Below are positions 30,816 to 33,033 of a DNA stretch of 33,033 nt, piece after piece. The notes under the pieces were generated by a model. That model saw nothing but the letters and a program-made list of their open reading frames with translations, did no database searches and was not told the origin of the DNA. This DNA is from Flavobacteriales bacterium (GTDB taxonomy: Bacteria; Bacteroidota; Bacteroidia; Flavobacteriales_H; JAHEZO01). Both the position numbers and the translations under genes were made by a program. The stretch spans positions 2,044 to 35,076 of the forward strand of contig JAHEZO010000011.1 of assembly GCA_023250995.1 (NCBI GenBank), given 5' to 3'. Each line of letters starts with the position of its first letter. Within the stretch, counting starts at the first letter, position 1.

Positions 30816-33033
30816 ATGAAGTATTTTCTGATTGTTTTTTTTGTTGTAATTTTTTCGGATTGCATTTTTTGCCAACAAAAATCAACAATCGACTCCCTTA
30901 CCCTCGAACTTAAAAACTCGAAACAGGATACCTCCCAGGTAAAAATTTTGCTCGATTTAACTGCTGAATATTACCTTTCTGATCCTTCGCGGGCAAATGA
31001 ATTTTGCGAGCGGGCCAGAGAGGTTTCGGAAAAAATAAATTTTAATTTCGGGTTGGCTGAATCTTACGGATGGCTGGCATTCTTTTACAAAATGAAAGGG
31101 GATATTCTTCTCGCTTTGGATTATTATAAAAAATCTCTTTTTTATCAGGAGGTCCTTCAGGATAAGGAAGGAATGGCCAGTGCCATAAACAATATTGCTT
31201 TAATCTATCAGGATCAGGGTGACATTCAAAGGGCATTAGAATTTTTTCAAATGTCGCTTTCAATTTTGGAGGAAAATAAGGATACAAACAACATTCCCCG
31301 CATATTGAATAATTTGGCCTTTATCTACCAAAACCAGGGCGATTTATTAAAGGCATTGGAATATTTTAACAAAGCATTGGTAATTTTTGAAAACACCAAG
31401 AATAAAGGGGCCATCGCTGTACTGTTTAACAATATGGCGTTGGTTTACCAAAAGCAAAACGAGGTTGCCAAGGCATTGAATTATTTTAATAAGTCCCGTT
31501 CTCTTTATGAAGAAATTAATGACAGGAAAGGAATCTCAATTTCGCTTAACAACCTTGGCAAGATTTACGAAAAACAATGGGTTGAAAAAACGGAAAAGCC
31601 CCGCCATGACGATTCGCTTTTAATAAAGGCAATGGAATTTTATCGTAAGTCGCTTGCAATAAGAGAAGAAATCAAAGACAAACGGGGCATGGCGGTTTGT
31701 TTTATAAATATCGGTTCAGCTTTCCTTCAAATTGCTCAAATTGAAAAGGGGGTGAAAACGGAGAATCTGGATAGTGCTCTGAAGTATTCCGGTAAAGCAC
31801 TCACCATTTCAAAAGAATTGGGTTTCCCCGAAATTATTCGGGATGCTGCAAACGTGATGAATAAAGGTTTTCGCCAAAAAAAACAATGGGAAAAGGCATT
31901 GGGGTATTATGATATTTTTATCACCATGCGGGATAGTATTTTAAACCAGGAAACCCGCAAGGCCTCTGTTAAAAAACAATTGCAATATGAATTTGATAAA
32001 AGGGAAGCAGCACTTAAGGAGGAGCAAGCCAGAAAAGAGGCGGTAGGAAAGGAGGAATCAAAACGCAAAACAATTTTTTTATTGCTTGTAATTGCTCTTG
32101 CAGCGGGTACCGGAGTGATAGCGGTGATAATTCTCCGTGCTCTGAAAGTGGCCAGAAAACAAAAGGGAATTATCGAGGAACAAAAACGGATGATAGAGGA
32201 AAAGCATAAAGAAACCACCGATAGTATTAATTATGCCAAAAGACTTCAACAGGCAATTTTGCCTCCTGTTGAATTTATTAAAAAGTATTTACCCGAAAGT
32301 TTTCTTATATACAAACCAAAGGATATAGTGGCGGGAGATTTTTATTGGATGGCCTCCCTTCCGCCCGAAGGGGGGAACACCAAAACACTGGCGGGAAGCC
32401 ATGTGCAAAGCGAACTCCCCCCTTCGGGGGGCGGGGGGGCTGTTTTCATTGCTGCTGCCGATTGCACGGGCCACGGTGTGCCGGGTGCATTAGTTTCTGT
32501 GGTGTGCTGCAATGCACTTAACAGATCGGTAAAAGAGTTCGGCCTTCGTGACACGGGAAAAATACTTGACAAAGTTACCGACCTGGTTTTAGAAACATTT
32601 TCTGCCTTCGATAAATCTTCGGCAGACAAGGAAAAAAATGGAGAACAAATAAAAGACGGAATGGATATTTCTCTGCTGCGAATAGAACACTTTTCTCCTC
32701 CCTCCCCGGGAGATAAACCGGTGGTTAGAATTCAATGGAGTGGTGCAAATAATCCGCTTTGGTATTTTATAAATAATGAATTTAAAGAAATTACTGCCAA
32801 TAAACAACCCGTTGGGAAAAGTGATAACCGGAAACCGTTTACAACACATAATATTGAGGTTTTCGCGGGTATTAAAGAGAAGGAATCGCAGGTAACTTTT
32901 TATTTGTTTACCGATGGTTATCCCGACCAGTTTGGAGGCCCCAAAGGGAAAAAATTCAAATATAAACAACTGGAAAAAATGCTCTGTTTAAATAACAATT
33001 TGCCATTGGAAGAACAAAAAATCCTTCTTGAAA
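30816..33033 (+). CDS. TPR-repeat membrane protein with SpoIIE phosphatase domain (partial)
   Basis: The frame opens at ATG 30816 and runs off the right edge after 739 codons. A signal peptide (MKYFLIVFFVVIFSDCIFC) is followed by several TPR units (about 30-370; for example NNIALIYQDQGDIQRALEFF and NNLAFIYQNQGDLLKALEYF). A charged coiled coil, a membrane helix at about 419-443, a second coiled coil and a SpoIIE phosphatase domain follow. Motifs are GDFYW at 507-511, DCTGHGVPG from D549, and TDG with D700. TPRs would be periplasmic and the phosphatase cytoplasmic, as in two-part signalling proteins common in this phylum. About 27 residues (515-541) encoded by a palindromic repeat interrupt the phosphatase domain. 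The C-terminus lies beyond the window. Confidence 0.88.
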   Translation, partial: MKYFLIVFFVVIFSDCIFCQQKSTIDSLTLELKNSKQDTSQVKILLDLTAEYYLSDPSRANEFCERAREVSEKINFNFGLAESYGWLAFFYKMKGDILLALDYYKKSLFYQEVLQDKEGMASAINNIALIYQDQGDIQRALEFFQMSLSILEENKDTNNIPRILNNLAFIYQNQGDLLKALEYFNKALVIFENTKNKGAIAVLFNNMALVYQKQNEVAKALNYFNKSRSLYEEINDRKGISISLNNLGKIYEKQWVEKTEKPRHDDSLLIKAMEFYRKSLAIREEIKDKRGMAVCFINIGSAFLQIAQIEKGVKTENLDSALKYSGKALTISKELGFPEIIRDAANVMNKGFRQKKQWEKALGYYDIFITMRDSILNQETRKASVKKQLQYEFDKREAALKEEQARKEAVGKEESKRKTIFLLLVIALAAGTGVIAVIILRALKVARKQKGIIEEQKRMIEEKHKETTDSINYAKRLQQAILPPVEFIKKYLPESFLIYKPKDIVAGDFYWMASLPPEGGNTKTLAGSHVQSELPPSGGGGAVFIAAADCTGHGVPGALVSVVCCNALNRSVKEFGLRDTGKILDKVTDLVLETFSAFDKSSADKEKNGEQIKDGMDISLLRIEHFSPPSPGDKPVVRIQWSGANNPLWYFINNEFKEITANKQPVGKSDNRKPFTTHNIEVFAGIKEKESQVTFYLFTDGYPDQFGGPKGKKFKYKQLEKMLCLNNNLPLEEQKILLE
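32358..32438. repeat. Palindromic repeat inserted in frame in the SpoIIE domain
   Basis: CCCGAAGGGGGG (32364-32375) and CCCCCCTTCGGG (32417-32428) form a perfect 12-bp inverted repeat around a loop of 41 bp. The region translates as LPPEGGNTKTLAG through ELPPSGGGG, a low-complexity stretch unlike the flanking enzyme sequence. Its length (81 bp) keeps the frame. The first SpoIIE protein in this window has no such stretch at the same point. Confidence 0.7.

Noticed and set aside
1-33033. tRNA, rRNA, CRISPR or complete insertion sequence
   Set aside because: No tRNA-like arms, no spaced identical repeats and no transposase or integrase frame were seen on either strand.

Overview
The window looks like chromosomal DNA from a member of the Bacteroidota. 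Two large secreted proteins end in type IX secretion (T9SS) sorting domains. Several genes are preceded by TAnnTTTG-type boxes typical of this phylum. Ribosome binding sites are weak or absent, the DNA is AT-rich, and the gene set is typical of the phylum (Nfu scaffold, a dipeptidyl peptidase IV-like S9 peptidase, POT transporters, a TPR/SpoIIE signalling protein). I cannot name a genus. No rRNA, tRNA, CRISPR array, phage or complete insertion sequence was seen.

Layout. 1-1.5 kb: the end of urocanate hydratase and a SpoIIE-type phosphatase. 1.9-6 kb: a small secreted protein and an 1101-residue T9SS-secreted lipase-like hydrolase with a propeller-like N-terminus. 6.2-10.6 kb (minus strand): a surface-polysaccharide group with an O-antigen ligase/polymerase-like protein, a Wzz-like chain-length protein and a Wzx-like flippase. 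10.8-12.5 kb (plus): RNase HII and a polyprenyl diphosphate synthase. 12.7-22.7 kb (minus): a queuosine-precursor transporter coupled to an enoyl-CoA hydratase, two POT peptide transporters, a dipeptidyl peptidase, a DHFR-like reductase, an AIM24 protein and aspartate-semialdehyde dehydrogenase. 23.5-24.7 kb: a THUMP-domain RNA methyltransferase. 25.0-25.7 kb: a PIN toxin with a small downstream partner. 26-29.7 kb: a 1238-residue T9SS adhesin-like protein. 30.1-30.7 kb: an Nfu-type Fe-S scaffold. 30.8 kb to the edge: a TPR/SpoIIE signalling protein cut by the window end.

How the genes work together. The S9 peptidase would release dipeptides that the two adjacent POT transporters could import, so 14.3-20.1 kb reads as a peptide-use locus. 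Wzx, Wzz and the ligase/polymerase form the membrane part of a polysaccharide export pathway without the glycosyltransferases, and the prenyl synthase nearby could supply lipid carrier or quinone side chains.

The most unusual content lies between and inside genes. There is a family of short inverted-repeat elements (MITE-like) with ends ACTGAWGTTACGC and 5-bp target duplications: two 227-bp copies and one 184-bp copy with different internal sequence. One copy supplies the stop codon of the large adhesin and another may supply half of a promoter. A second fold-back element has two copies, each downstream of a gene. A palindromic repeat is inserted in frame inside the SpoIIE domain of the last gene. 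The O-antigen ligase frame has no usual start codon where its N-terminus should be. An 8-bp tandem array lies upstream of the wzz-like gene, and degenerate direct repeats flank the PIN module.
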